Shown: in pieces, positions 10,774-23,869 of the stretch
Numbering within the stretch: position 1 is the stretch's first letter
Layout of the letters: each line of letters starts with the position of its first letter
Assembly: GCF_021018805.1 (NCBI RefSeq)
Contig: NC_086259.1
Location: 124,001 to 188,000, forward strand
Length of the DNA stretch: 64,000 nt
Direction: 5' to 3'
Source of the DNA: Prinia subflava
Lineage: Eukaryota; Chordata; Aves; Passeriformes; Cisticolidae
Translations under genes and position numbers: made by a program
The notes under the pieces: model-generated
The model's input: only the letters and a program-made list of their open reading frames with translations
The model's database searches: none
Told to the model about the DNA's origin: nothing

Positions 10774-13700
10774 CTGATGAGAGATATAAAAGAGAAAGAT
10801 ATAGTCTGGTGGCTAATTATTCCTCAGGAGATTTCAGTTTAAGAACTTCTCTAGAATTCACTAATAACATTTTGATAAATAGTTGAGATACTTTTTGTTT
10901 TTAAATACATCATCCTGTATTTGCCCAGTGATGTCAAAATGTGAGATCACTTTTAATGGCTATAAATATCTGGGTCACTTTTAGAGTACACTTATAACGC
11001 AGCTCATTGGTGGGAAGCTGACAGTCTGATCTGCCGACAGATTGTGTTGGAAGAACAAATGGACCCTTGTGCAGAGTTCCATGCTGTAAGGGCACATAGA
11101 AGAGTGTGACAGCCCATAAATCACAAGCCTCCCAAGAAGGATTAGCAAGCTCTTACACCTGACTTTTGGTGATATGTTTAATCTCAAAGATCTTTTTGAC
11201 ATATTTGAACATAGTGAGTTGTTGATGAGAATTTGGAGTTTAGGGAATAGAAACTGAGATGTGGAAGCATGGTAGATCCTGCTCCATGTACTCTCTGTGG
11301 CAGAGAAAAAATAGGAGAAATATACTCTGTAGAATGCAGCACATAAACTCTATTTCTTAGCTGCAGTCTGTTTTTTTTATGTTGATTAATGTCATCTCTG
11401 CAATACTTGCATTGCATTTGGTGAATCCAAGCCTCCCGTTCATTAAATGCTGCTCCTGGATCTGCAGAGTTGGATTTTCTTCACTTGGGAGAAAGGGCCT
11501 GTTTCCATTATCTTCCAAGAGCTGTTGCAGGGACACTTTATCAGGAGCCTTTGGCACTGCAGCTCCCTCCCCAGGTGGGCTCCAGAGAGCTGGAGGTTTT
11601 TTGGGGTGGGTGCTGAGCTTGGAGCTCTCCTGTGTTCCTGCAGTCTGAGAGGATTGGGCCTGCTGGTTTATATGAGGGAAGGGAAGATTAATTTGATTTC
11701 TGCTACCTTTTATTGAGTAGTGCTTCATGTGCACCTGGTACACATGAGGGGAAAATATGGGCTGATTTGTTTCTGAAATGATTTTTCTTTAAGTGCTAGC
11801 AAGTGTACTCAGAAGCTTAGAGTTTTTATTGTCTTTAAATCAAAAGTAGGTAAATATTTCTGGACTGGACTTTACTAAATGAAGGGTGCTGAGATTTAAA
11901 GCAAACTAACAAAGCCACAAATATTCTGTATAGCTTCAGTGTTCTATTTCATTTCCAGTCAACATCAAATGATAAATCTTTCAGGCTCCATCCAAAACCA
12001 ACAGCAAACAAACAGCTGCTCATTGTGGCTGTCTTTTCAAATGCTTCATCTCCTGTAACAGGCACAGACTGATCCTTAATTCCTGCCCTTATTTCATCAG
12101 TGGGCTTTACAAATGTTTCTAGAGCACATCTGGCCTAAATACTTAACCACCAAAAAGCCAAAAAAAAGAAAATATTAGCAAATTACCCTACATTGAACTT
12201 GTCGTTTGTGCCAGCAAAAGGATAATCCTGACCTGAAGTGGAAGGAGATGGAAAGAGTGGGTGAAAATATATATACACCACCTCTTATTGCTCTGTGTTG
12301 GAGACTTTCTCTCTATAGAGTTGACTATTCAATAAATGTCCATGAATATTTGAAGGAATGAAATATAACTTACATGTAAAACTCAAATCCAAAAGTTTCA
12401 TATTATCTTTTAAGAATTCTGTTAAAAAGTTATTTGCATGCTTCAAATAACTTCTCATGAAGAAATTGATTCTGATTTAATTTTAGTAATACCTGCCTGT
12501 ATCACTGTATTGCTGCTTTCTTTTGCAGAAAATTTAGGGAGCACAGTAAAATCTTGTGCTAGCACAATCCTTAAAGCATTTTTAAAGCAGTTTTGAAAAC
12601 TTTAATGAACTATAGGGTTGACATACATCTACATTAGAAATAGTAATATGGCAATTTGTTACTTTTAAATCTGTCAGGGTATTGTTGTTGGGGTTTTTTT
12701 GTTGTTACAGATTAGAGAAAAAATCCTGAGTTCTGTGGGAAACAGATTACTTGTCAAGGTCATAATATGAGGCAGGTAAACACAAGGCATAGATTGAAAA
12801 AATATCATCAGAGAGAGGTAAAGAGAGATGCTGTCTCTTTAAACACATGATTTTTAGCCAGGTTAAAATAATTTACTTGACCTCTGTATGCATATCCTTT
12901 CATTTATAATTTTGTGTCTTATAAAATGACAGAAACCTGCTTGTATTTTACAACAAAAAGCCATTAAGTACTCCTGACTGAGACATTATAGCCATGATTG
13001 TTTCTGAACCTGTTTCCTTTTCTTTTTTACTTTTTCAGGCGATGCTATAACAAAGACCTAAAAATTGCACTAAAAATGCTATTGAGCTGTAATCAACATT
13101 TCATTTAGAATATCAAACATTTCATTTAAAAAAAAATTATTTAAGAGGAATGCCAGGGAGGACTGTAGTATCATCAGAAATGTGATCAAAGGGCCTGTGC
13201 AAAAATGTTACTGACATAATATTTATCTGTGGGATATGAAAATGATAATTTTTTTTTAAATTAGCAGTTGCAGTATCTTAAATTGTCAAGGCTGAGGAAG
13301 TTGATTTCATTGCAAAAAAACCTATAAAGTGCCTCAATTCTTTGAGATATAGTTTGAATTTGAAATTGTATGCAGGACAAAGCAAATTAAGCTGTCCCTC
13401 AAATGCACTCAGATGCAACACTAAAGGAAGATTATTTAGGAGTAAACACTAAGGCAGTGTAGAGGAGGTAGAGGAAGTCAGGACATGGAAAGCTAATTAG
13501 TTTCCTTTAATCCAGCCCCAACAACTCTTTCAGTCTTGGGTTCTGACACTTGGAAGAGAGGAATATGAAACTCTCAGAAGAACTGCAGGAGCTAAAGTGC
13601 ATTAGCAGGCTCAGGAACATCCTGCCTGAGGAATGAGGGAGGCTGGCATGGCCAATTTGGGATCATTGCATTGCTGTTCTGCTGTGCCATATTCCAGGGA

Positions 13701-15420
13701 CTGCATGCAGGGATTTCCTGAGCTCAGGAGTTGTTTTCCCCACGGTTCTCCTCCCGACAGTGTTGGAGCATAGGATTGCTCTGAGTAGGTAAACACTGCC
13801 AGCAATCAATACATGGCAGAGGAGCCACAAAGGCACTGAAGAGGAAGATTGCCAGGCTGTGTTCCAAGAGCATACCAGGGAGCACAATTAAACATTGGCA
13901 ACTGTCCTGTGTGTAAGTTTATCTATTTATTTATTTGTTTATTTTAGATGCAGATTATCAATTGTATGAGTAGCAAAATTAAAGCCAAAATATCCAGAGG
14001 TTTGCATAGATATATAAAGGCAGTGATTTTCCACTGTGCAGTACGACACTCAACACCACTGCAGTAACAGCTTTTCCAAAGGCTTTTCTCACCAGTTATG
14101 AATTAATTTTGGTTTTCCTCCAAATGCATGCAAACCAAGGGGATATGCCTCTCTAACAGATGATGTTTCCTGATTATTTTCGTTGACGGGACAATACTTT
14201 TGGCTCTTTAGTAAGAGTTGTGTGGGATTTTTTCCCCTCTTCTTTGCATGTTGACACCAATGTTACTGATAGGCTCGGTCCTGGTCTTCGAGCCAGCTGG
14301 GATAGGCTCTGTTGCACATGGGTGAAGGGGATTCTGGCAGTTTCTCACAGAAGCCATCCCTGCAGCCCCACCACTATCAAAACCTTGCCCCAGCAATACA
14401 ATGCAGTCAGAATAATTACAAATGTGGAAGGAAGGAAAAGCCTCTGAGAATATGTGGATATTCTCAACATCAAAAAATTATTTACAAATGAATAATTCAG
14501 ATTGTTAGTTTGCTAATTGGTGTCAGTGGAGAAACTTGGGTGATTCCATGCTGTACTTTTTGTGCCCTTTTCAGGTTCTATTCTTCATTTACCTTTATCT
14601 TTGGGGACTCTTTATGAGCATTTGTGACTTCCTAACTTTTCTTTAGTACTAGGGGCATTCAACAAATCCCCAGGACTGCTTCAGTGTCATTTAACTAAAA
14701 CATCTTTATTCAGTTGATGGTTTTGGCAGCAGCATCATCAAGATACTCAGTTGTCCCTACATATTCACTTAGAATATGCTATATGTGAGAAAAAGATACT
14801 TGTATATTTGTCAGTACTGATATAATAGAAAAATTAGAGTATCAGTCTTCTATTGCCAATAAAATCAGTTATAAAAAGCTAAATCTTTAAAAGCAGCACA
14901 TATTTTCCTTTATTAAATATTGGAAAGAAAGCCTGTACTTGCTTTTTAGCTGTTTTGTTTAGCAATGCCAAGTTATAGGTCCATGTGAAGCTTTCCAAGG
15001 ACAAGGAGTGTAAATGTTGCATAAGCAATATATCGGTTTCTGGGTGATTTTTCAAATAGATTTTTTTCCTCAAAAATATTTTCTTTTCTTACCGTGAGAT
15101 TTTAGTGCTTCTGCTAATCTGTCTGGTTTTGTTTTGAAAAACTCTCATCTGTCCAACAGACAAGGCGCTGCTGAGAGAATCAGGCATTAGGGATTGGCAG
15201 CTCACTCCAGAGCATTCAGACAGAATCCTTATTTAGGACAGCATTTACTATGAAAAGTTAGAATCTTTCCAAGGCAGAAGTCAAGTGTGTTTAACTTGAA
15301 ACACAAAGTGAAGCACAACTGATTCTGAAGAAAATTTGCTATCTGGCAACAGAGAAATTGGGCCACTAAGAGGTATCCAAATAAACTACATTTTGAGATT
15401 GTTTTAAGAAGAATCTATTA
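10774..15420. other. Unique AT-rich DNA, no gene seen
   Basis: No repeat family or coding region recognised. GC-richer islands at 11440-11720 and 13600-13900 carry overlapping frames of 64-128 codons on both strands, which signals few stop codons rather than a gene. A short TTTA-rich run lies at 13920-13950. Confidence 0.6.
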
Positions 15421-15558
15421 AACAAGAAAACAACAACAACAAAACCGAATGAATGAAACAATCACACACCTCAAAAACTATAAAACACAGAAAAATAAAA
15501 CCTCAAACCCACCATAAAAAAAAATCCAAACAAAACAAAAAATGGCCCCCCAACAACA
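15421..15558. repeat. A/C-rich low-complexity tract
   Basis: The plus strand is almost entirely A and C with few G or T. It includes CAACAACAACAAAACC, CAAACAAAACAAAA and an A9 run. It has no fixed repeat unit. This strand asymmetry resembles the tract at 56637-56811. Confidence 0.8.
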
Positions 15559-15939
15559 GAAGAGTGCTAAAATAAAGAGAGAACAGGTAGAAATTCTGTC
15601 ACTGCAACCAAGTATATGATTGGAGGGTTTTAGAAAAATCTTCTGCAATTGGAAATGCAGATCTGGTTGAGCACGTTAAGAAGCTGCAAGTTTTACCCAC
15701 TATAGTTTAAAAGCTGGAAATTAGGAGGGCTCTAATGGAATTATGTCCAAGCAGTAGTTAATAAGAAATTAAATATTTCAGACATATGCAGTCTGCAAGA
15801 GAGCTGCTGGGTCTTTGAGCTGAGCAAAGAGTGAAGGGAGCACTTAAGGTGAAGAAGGCTTCTGCTGCAAAGCTAAGTGACTTGGAACTCTTTTCAAGAA
15901 ATGTAAATTAAAATGTCACAGGAGGCACTTGAAAAACAT

Positions 15940-16235
15940 TTCACAGAAATAGAAGAGGTCCAGAAAAGGGTGACAATATAATTAGAGACCTTGGATGGCT
16001 TTGTAAGAGGATAGATTTGGAGTTATTAGAACCCTCTTTGTGGAGCAGAAAGCAGTGAAATAGGACATCAGAAGCCTGAAAATGAGGAATTATAAAACCA
16101 CATTTATCCCTTTTATAGCCGAATACGTACTTTTTCACCAAAACATAAAAATAGTCTGGGGAACTTACTGCCACAAACTGTAGAATATTGGGTGGTTTCT
16201 GTTTTGGGTGTTCTGTATAATGTAGGTCTTCAGAT
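15940..16235 (+). repeat. Ancient, highly diverged CR1/L3-type LINE remnant
   Basis: GAGGTCCAGAAAAGGGTGACA, AATTAGAGACCTTGGATGGC, AGAAGCCTGAAAATGAGGAA and GGGGAACTTACTGCCACA follow, in order and spacing, the landmarks I know from old amniote CR1 elements (AGGTCCAGAAAAGGGCAACA, GGAACTCACTGCCACAGG). Divergence is high, so it predates the GC-rich CR1 copies elsewhere in the window. Its ends are approximate. Confidence 0.6.
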
Positions 16236-17814
16236 GCAATAGAAAAAGAATCTTAGACATTTTGATGTATCAAACATATCAAGATAATGATGAAATTTAT
16301 TTTTAAAATAGCTTATTTTATTACAGAATTTACAGAAATTTCCCCTAAGTACCTACAAATAACTCAGACAGAGGAACAGAACAGAAGCAATATTCTACCT
16401 AATATGTAAAATCCATATGGGAATCCAGGATTCAGCCTACCAATTCTGCTTCAGTTCGAAGAATCACTTCAAGAATGTATTTGTGTAGTTTGCTAATATA
16501 TTTTCCTAAACTGGTTTTCAATATTTTATGTATTACTTTTCCCCTACAATGCAGTTCTACAACAAAAAACAAGGTTGGAATTAATTTTTTCACCGTAGAT
16601 TTTTATATGTGTGCTTTATTGCATATATATTTACATATAGGCATTACTGTAAAAGAAAACAGCATCTGCATGACGGAGTTTTTTGCATTCTTCTCTTGTT
16701 GGCTTCCCTGGCATTATTGGTTTGTGGCCAAGTTTCATTAATTCATTTTGCATTCCAATGAAGTCTGAACTTTAAAGGCTAATGCTTTCCCCTCCTGTGG
16801 AATATGAGTTAAAATAGAAGCATAAATGCCTACATGTAATAACTTGTGTGAAAATTCACTTAAGAACTTAGAGGAACGTGAAATGCAGTGCACAGGATTG
16901 GTGGGACCCCTTGCACAGTCTTTGGTGCAGTGGAGGAAATACGAACTTCCACTCTTTCAGAGAATGAGGTAAGAGTTATTGATATAAATAATGATGTTAA
17001 AATAATCAAACATTGCTTGCCAGAGATAGGGAACAGAGACATTTATAGCTTTGTTGGTTTTGGGGGGGATGTTCTCTAATTGGATTAAAATCAGACAGGA
17101 ACCTAAAACCTTGTGGCTCCTGGAATGATGAGAGCTTTTAATCTAACAACCTATTATCTATTTCTAATCTATTTTGGCTGGAATGTGCACTTTTTACAGC
17201 TGGCTAAAGATTTAGGCAGGGGATTCCATTTGTGTATATTAGCACTTCCACATAAAAGCCATCAACTTTTCCATCAGATCTTTCTGCCAAACCTTGTGCT
17301 CAACGGCTGCTATCCATGTTCTGTTTCGAATTTAGTGCTGACTCTAGCAGGGCATAAAATACTTCCGAAGACAATGAGATACGAATCCCTTTATTTCCCT
17401 AAGGTATATGCTATATATAGCTCCACCTAAAGCTAGTTTTATAAGTAGAGAGAAACAAAATGTTGAACTTCAACTTTTTTTTTTTTAATTATTTTTCTAA
17501 GAATTGATTTCCTGTCTTTTAGTAGATGCCCTCCATATATTTATATATGGGGGCCATTTTCTTTCTCATGAAAGAAAAAAGTAGCATCAGAGTGTTCTAT
17601 ATGATCCTGTAATTAGCCTCACCCTAGAAAACAATTTGAAACAATTTTGCATAGAGCAGTTGAAATAAAAAAAGTGTAGGCAAATTCAGCTTTAGGGAGT
17701 CTCCAACATGTATGAAATTGCATCTCATAAGTGCCCTTAAATCTGAGAATTTTCTGTAATAACCCGGTATAAGTTTTGGTTCATGCCTGACCCCAGCTCA
17801 GTTGCTAATGCGTA
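16236..17814. other. Unique AT-rich DNA, no gene seen
   Basis: No repeat family recognised. A near-palindrome CCATATAT-TT-ATATATGG sits at about 17530-17549. A T11-type run lies near 17477. Frames at 16475-16741 and 17113-17430 lack coding features. Confidence 0.55.
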
Positions 17815-17908
17815 GTGGTGTTTTTTGGTGTTGGTGGTGGTTTTGGGTGTTTTGTTTTTGTTTTGTTTTTTTGGGTTTTGTTTGTTTGTTTTTGTTTTGT
17901 TTTGTTTC
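17815..17908. repeat. G/T-rich low-complexity tract
   Basis: The plus strand contains essentially only G and T. It moves from GGTGTTGGTGGTGG through GTTTTGTTTTTTTGGGTTTTG to TTTGTTTTGTTTTG, with no C or A for over 85 bases. It is the complementary class to the A/C-rich tracts. Confidence 0.85.
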
Positions 17909-18251
17909 AGTTAATATAAAAGGTGAGTTCAGCCAGTTTGCCTTCCAGGTCACCTCCATTTCTTCTATTTGTTCTGGCTAAATCCACTTAGTAATTCGTG
18001 TAAACTAAACTGTTACATTTTACAAATCACTGCCAGGCCTCACTTGTTTCTTTGTCTCGTGCACTTCGTACATTTCTAATCACACATAATGTGCCAAGAC
18101 AGTTCATGCTCTCAAACTCCACTTACATATTTTTCTACTTCCATGGATCAGAAAGCACAGCTGTGAGTGGCACAAGAAGGTGGGTTTTAATTCCTGCTCT
18201 TGTTCTGAGTTCATGAAACAGAGGTTGGCACTGGGTTCAGTGAACGAGGAG

Positions 18252-18872
18252 CTGTCGTGGCGGTCCCCCCTCTTGCGTTCCACCTTGTGTTTCCTGAGGG
18301 AAACAACACCTGAGATGGAAGGGATGGTGTTGCAGTCTGTTCAAGTTAGAGTTTATTCGAGTTTCAGGGTTGCTAGACAGTTCTGTGCTTTTTGTTTAGT
18401 CTTAGTCGAGGTTTCTCCCCAACAGCTGTTTTCTTCCGCAGAGCTGCCAGTCAAGTAAACCCCAACTTTTTTCCTCAAGGTTCTAAGTCATTCTCTCTCC
18501 AAACCGATTTTCGTTTGTCTGTATAATTTGTTTTCCCTTCACTAGTACCCCATTAGCCCCTAAAAAACTTGTTTACCTTTTGTGCTTCCCCGCGATTGGC
18601 CACAAGTGACTGTTCGACCCTTGTGGTATATAGCCCGCCGCGCCCGGGGTCGGGCTGTCTGTTTGTCTCTGATTCAGAGAATAAACTCTTTGGACATAGG
18701 ACTGTAGATCTCCCTTTCTTAACCTTCGCCTTCTGCCTGCGCCGAAAGAGATCTGAGTCGCTGCACCGAGAACTCACAGACACCGCACCCGCGGCTCGCC
18801 TTGGGGGAAGGGTAACTCGCCATATGCCCCGTGCGGAAAATCAGAGCTGGCACGGAGGTTCCGGCACTGTCG
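18252..18872. repeat. 6-bp target-site duplication around solo LTR
   Basis: CTGTCG occurs at 18252-18257 and 18867-18872, immediately outside the TG and CA termini of the LTR. Six-base duplications are typical of alpha/beta-retrovirus-like (ERVK-type) integration. Confidence 0.8.
18258..18866 (+). mobile_element. Solo ERV LTR, ~609 bp, CpG-rich, with TSD
   Basis: Begins TGGCGGTCC and ends TTCCGGCA. The termini are imperfect inverted repeats, matching at 7 of the first 10 positions, and are flanked by CTGTCG duplications. Plus-strand promoter logic is complete: an inverted CCAAT box (ATTGG, 18595-18599), a TATA box TATATAG (18627-18633), a GC-rich R-like segment, then AATAAA at 18680-18685. 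CpG dinucleotides are dense, whereas the rest of the window is nearly CpG-free, which points to a comparatively recent insertion. No internal retroviral sequence remains, as expected after LTR-LTR recombination. Open frames across it are not viral genes. Confidence 0.88.
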
Positions 18873-20528
18873 TTGGGATGGGACCTAAGGAACGCCAGTA
18901 ATATGGAAAGTTTTCTTTCTCCTTACCTGATTTAGGAACTCCCAAGACGAGAACCTTGAGGGCAGAGATCTCCCTTCTTACTGGACAGGACATATTAGAG
19001 ATATTAAAATCAAGACAGTCCTTGTTCTGCAGTTCTTGGCAGTGCTGATAACAGAGACACAAAGGAGAATGATCAGATGCCACTTTAGAAAATATTTCAG
19101 GCTCTGAAAATGAATATATTTCTTTGAAGGAACCCAAACAACATTATTTCTTGTATTTGTTTCCTGAAAAATGAAAATTGAAATACTTCTTCCGAAGGAG
19201 TTTTTCTTCAAATACCCTGGAATTCTAAATGCTTTGTGGCTTATTTGAAAGCACCTTCTTTTGCATGTCACCTATAGATTTGTATTTAATAACTTGTCAG
19301 GATTAATGAAATAGTGTTTCTATCAGATTCTGATCTGACTGTTTCTTTTGTCTGTTTATTCTCCCCCTATCGGGTGAGTTCATGATTAATTAAATCAGAG
19401 GGCACAACAGATGCTGGCAAGTCAAAATGGTTTTTCTGCCTTACAGTTTTGAGAATCTCTCTTAAACTTTGTAAGCAGCATTCATCGAGTTAATTGGGTC
19501 AGGATAGTGTTTGGCATTGTTTTTCATCTCAGTGCTTCACATGAGCAATTATTTGACCAAGAATGGTCAAATGGACCATGTTAACTTATTTTTCCAATTT
19601 GGGTTTGGATTTTTTACCTGTCTTATGAATGCTTCAGTGGACTGTTAGAACAGCCTGATATTGCTTCAGCAGCAGATACTTTTTGGATATTGCTTGTATT
19701 CTTGAATTTATTTTTTTTATTTTGTTACTGGATTCATGTTTTTTGTAAATCTCTGCTACTTGATAGGATTTTATTGCTGGTTTTTTACACTTCTGTAATT
19801 TTAGAGGTAGGTAGCTTTGTTTCTTCTTGACACAGTATTTTTGTTCACCTGACTTCATGTTAATGGAGACTTTATTTACAAGAACTTCTAGTTTTCTTTA
19901 ATCTGGTGAACAAAGCATTCTTGTGAACACCACTTATTCCAAGATCAGGCCTCCCTGTTAAACATTCTGCCTTCCTTAATATCACAAGAGAAGAAAGGAG
20001 ATAGCAAAGGATGCAATTCCAGGGAGCTCAAGGGAATGTGGCATGATCTGAATTAGCTGATCGCTTCCAGCTTAGATAAATCATCCCAGTCCCTGGAAGT
20101 CCAAGCATATCCAATCTGCTTCCCCTTTAGTGCTACATTTATCTCAAAAACTACCAGTGATTCCTTGACACAATCCAGGCTAAAGAACCTACTTTGCTGA
20201 GAGCTCTCTCTGCCTTCACTTGAGCTTCCCCTTAATCACCAGCCAGTGTTGGAGCACTTTTGAGGCTGTCATCACTCAGATTTCTGTGTCCCTGCTCTAT
20301 AAATGCAGCACAGAATAAAAGTTTAAGACTTAAAGAATGAAAGGGGGATTACATGTTTTGTATGGGTGATGGCAAACTAAGCAAAGCAGCAACCTTCCTG
20401 AGGACACTGCAGTCATTAAGGCAACCACCAAAAAAAGCTTATAAAAAGACCTGAGATTTTCATAGTGAAAGAAGGGATATCTGTTTTCAAGGGAATAAAA
20501 TCCCAATGCAGTGAATTAATTTCTCACC
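18873..20528. other. Unique AT-rich DNA
   Basis: No gene or repeat family recognised. Some sequence around 19320-19580 has balanced composition and could be conserved non-coding DNA. A perfect 8-bp inverted repeat lies at 19551-19572. Confidence 0.55.
19551..19572. promoter_or_regulatory. Inverted repeat with TGACC/GGTCA half-sites
   Basis: ATTTGACC, six bases (AAGAAT), then GGTCAAAT: arms are exact complements over 8 bases. The cores TGACC and GGTCA are everted nuclear-receptor-like half-sites. Binding is conjecture, since a short inverted repeat of this kind can arise by chance. Confidence 0.25.
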
Positions 20529-21348
20529 CATGCTGTCTTGGGTTATGTAACAAAAAAAAAACCCCACAAAAAAACCAAACCAAACCAAAACAAAAACAAA
20601 AAAGTGTGTTCTAGTTCATCTGTAGAAAGCAGTTGGGGGATGGTTTCTTTTTTTTCTTTATCTCTTGGAACTCCAGGGGAGAGGAGGGTGGATGCCTTCT
20701 GACAATAGGCCAGCTGTTAAAACCAGGTAGGGCAGTGTTTCTTATCTCTTCCACCACTGTCCACCCTCCAGAGGATATCTTCTGTTAATGGGCCATTAAA
20801 GGGTCACCAATGACACATTACATCATCCCACTGTGAGATGCACCACCCAGTAGGGAGCAGCCAACCATTCCCTACCCAGATAAAAATGGGGACACAGGGA
20901 CCCCAGACTTCCTCTTTTCCACTGGATTCTCAGAGGAAGACTGGACTCATCTCACTGCCACTGAACCTGTCTACAGGATCATCTCTACTCCAACAGAGCC
21001 CTATCTGTCCCTCCAGGAGGCCTTATTTGGACTGCTTCCAACACCCTGGCTGTCAGGGTGTCAGGTCGTATTCCTGACTCCGTCAGGATTTCCTAGGACT
21101 TTTCTCTATTTGCTTGTGGGGTTTTTTTGGTTCTTTTTTAAAATTTTTTAAAAATATTTTTTATTACTGCATTTGCATTTTTAATATTCCTAGAAAAGAC
21201 CTGTTATTCCTCTTCCCATCTTTTTGCCTGAAAGCTCCTAATTGCAAAATTATAATAATTTGGAGGGAGGGGGTTTTACAGTCTCCATTCCAAGGGAAAC
21301 TCCTGTTTTCCCTGACAGACACCTGTCTTTCCAAACCAAGACACATGC
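20529..21348. repeat. 5-bp target-site duplication around solo LTR
   Basis: CATGC at 20529-20533 and again at 21344-21348, directly abutting the TGTCTTGG and CCAAGACA termini of the LTR between them. Confidence 0.9.
20534..21343 (+). mobile_element. Solo ERV LTR, ~810 bp, with TIRs and TSD
   Basis: Termini TGTCTTGG (20534-20541) and CCAAGACA (21336-21343) are perfect 8-bp inverted repeats, flanked by CATGC duplications, so the boundaries are exact. The 3' third (TTGCCTGAAAGCTCC, GGAGGGAGGGGGTTTTACAG, GACACCTGTCTTTCCAAACC) matches an LTR I remember as very abundant in songbirds. Plus orientation is favoured by a CCAAT box (20807-20811) followed about 70 bases later by GATAAAAA (near 20879). 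The expected downstream polyadenylation signal has decayed (CTAGAAAAGACC near 21190), so orientation is less certain than the borders. An A/C-rich stretch occupies its first hundred bases. No ERV genes are attached. Confidence 0.92.
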
Positions 21349-23869
21349 TAAGAGGGGAAAATCTTCACAAGGTAAGCAGGAGAAGAAGTGAAATGAAAAC
21401 TGCATGGTGGTGTAGAGCCTGAAACTGGTTCATGCGACAGTACAGAATTCTTCCAAATTTATTCAGGGTAAGGGGCAATCAAATGCTCTGATGGATTGTG
21501 GTTGAAAGCAGAGAAAGCATGAACACAAAACTCAACTGAGGCACCAACTGAGCTGCACTTTGTCCAAGTGCTACAGTCTTCAACTAAGTTGACAGTACCT
21601 CCAGAGATTAAGCCTTTGGAAAATTTGGCAGCTGTTCTACTAATTCCTTTATCTAGGAGTTAAAAGCCCTCCCTGAGGGAAACTGTAGTTAATAATCCTT
21701 GACATCCAAAGACATGGGCAGGAGTTACTGTGTCAGATGGAATGTGTAACACCTGTTTATGTGCACTGAAATAGGGCCATGTCAAATACCTGTTAGTTAT
21801 TGATATATTTAATGTATCATCTTATGTATGTTTTGTATATATAGCATTAGTCTCCACTTAGCTGAAGAGGGAGGATGGCTTTCTTGGGCCCTATTTTTCC
21901 TGTTAAAAATGATGAAAAAGAGCAACCTAAGTGTGTCCTGGTAGCTGGTAGGCAAACATGGAAAAGAAACTGAGAACCAGAATGAACTAATGGAAAAAAA
22001 TTAGATTTTTATTTAGCTTTTAATGTTATTATTTCTTGGTAGATTTTTAATGATATAGAAGAGAGAGAAAAGCCATTAAATCAATCAAGGAGACATAAAT
22101 TAATCAGCAAATAGAAGTTTACTAAATCAACTAATTATTCTAAAAAGATATGTTATGTGGTAAACATTGTTAAATGAACATATATCTCTGGTTTAATTGC
22201 AATACAGTTATTTCAGCATCTAGCATACCACTAAATTGGGGACATGAATAACCTCAACATAACAAAGTGCATTGCCATATTCTTCAGCAGCTCCCATTTC
22301 CATAAAGTCCATGTTTTGTAGTCAAAGGAGTGACCTTGTTGCCAGTGAATTCATGGGACAGGACAAAAACAGTGAGAGCCATGGATAATTTACTCTGATT
22401 CTACGCCTGTTCAAATCAAAGGAGAATTTCCTCTTTCCTTTGGTGAACTTAGGACTCACAAGGATTTTAAGAATCCTTTTGATACTTTTGAGGGCATGTG
22501 ATATTTTCAGTCTCATTTTCTATGAGAAAGCTTTTCTGAACTTGAGCTCTCTGTAAGCTGCATCTGCATGTTTCCATCAGACTGATGAGTCATGAAGATC
22601 TGAGAGGCAATATGTTAATAAAACTCAGATGCTTTCTTTGACAGAATGCACATGGAAGCCTTAATATCTACAGACATGTAAAGGCAAAATGCAAATGAAA
22701 AAAAGCAATATCTCTTAAAGTTAATTTAGGATTACACAATTCATGAAATAGAAAAAAAAATCAGTAACAGCAAGGGCTCTAAAATGACTTAGATTCTAGT
22801 TAAATATGTATGATATAGTGTTTTTGAGGTGCCACTAAGCAGAGACAGATTCACCACTGTGCCACTTGGGGAACAGAACCACAAGCTGAGAAATGGGGTC
22901 AGTGCCTGCAGCTGATGGGATGTGACTGCAGCAGATGCTGTTCTGCCAAGGGTGCCAGGACACAGCCCTGCCAGGAAGGGCTCTGTTCTCCCAGCTCAAA
23001 GTGCAGCTCTCCAAAGCATTTGTAATCATAGGAACTTCTTCGTTTTAGTGTTCTTTAAAGGAGTGGAGGACAGGAAGAAGTTGGGGGGAGTTGATTCAGC
23101 TGACAAACAGCTACAGGAGAAAGAAATTACTCTTCCTGGCAGGCTCTTCCCTGACTCCTCTGGTCCTTTATGATCCCTATTGCACTGCCTAAGCTCCCTT
23201 CTAAATAGAAATCTTCAGTATAACTTATCTTGGCTCTCCAATGCATGAACTGTGATCTTCTCTCATCACCCATTACTTAAAATAAATTGCTTGAAAAATA
23301 AAAAATATATACAGATACAGTTTACTTCCAAATTCTTTAAAGCAGCAACTTCTAAGGGCTAGAATTATGTTAAAGTTGATGTTTATTTAGGAAATGATAT
23401 TACCTGCAGTGTAAGTCACTGTGAGCAAAGTCAGAAAACAAGACTCTAGGCTTGCAGTATATATCCTTGGATCCACAGAAAGAGGCAAACCCCCCCCCTC
23501 AATTTTTATTTCTGAAAAATAAATATATCTTGTCCACTATATGTCAATGTTATTATAATTTACCACTGAGGAGACTTAGAGGCAGTGTTTCCATATAATA
23601 ATGCATCCCTGTTCTTCATGCTTACTGATCAGGTTTCCTATCAGTCACTTTAACTTCTTTTGGTGAATAAAAGGTTTCTTAACATGTGAAGGCTGAGAAT
23701 TTGTTTCTAAATCCCAATGCTAAGAGTAGTGTGTTGGTTTGAAATATGAGTCTTATCATTGCATTTCTTTAGTTTCCAGAAAATTAGTTTAGGAGTCACG
23801 CAGTTGGGATGTTTTGGTCCACATCCTTACCTACTCTTGGTTAATTTTCTGCATGAGGGAGCCTTTGGA
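21349..23869. other. Unique AT-rich DNA, no gene seen
   Basis: No recognisable gene or repeat. Frames of 64-83 codons at 22322-22516 and 22835-23173 lack motifs. A C9 run occurs near 23491-23499. Confidence 0.6.

Noticed and set aside
16888..17079. Small frame with an AG before and GTAAGA after its middle, suggesting a mini-exon
   Set aside because: The implied exon is only about 36 bases, the peptide is unrecognised, and such site pairs are common by chance.
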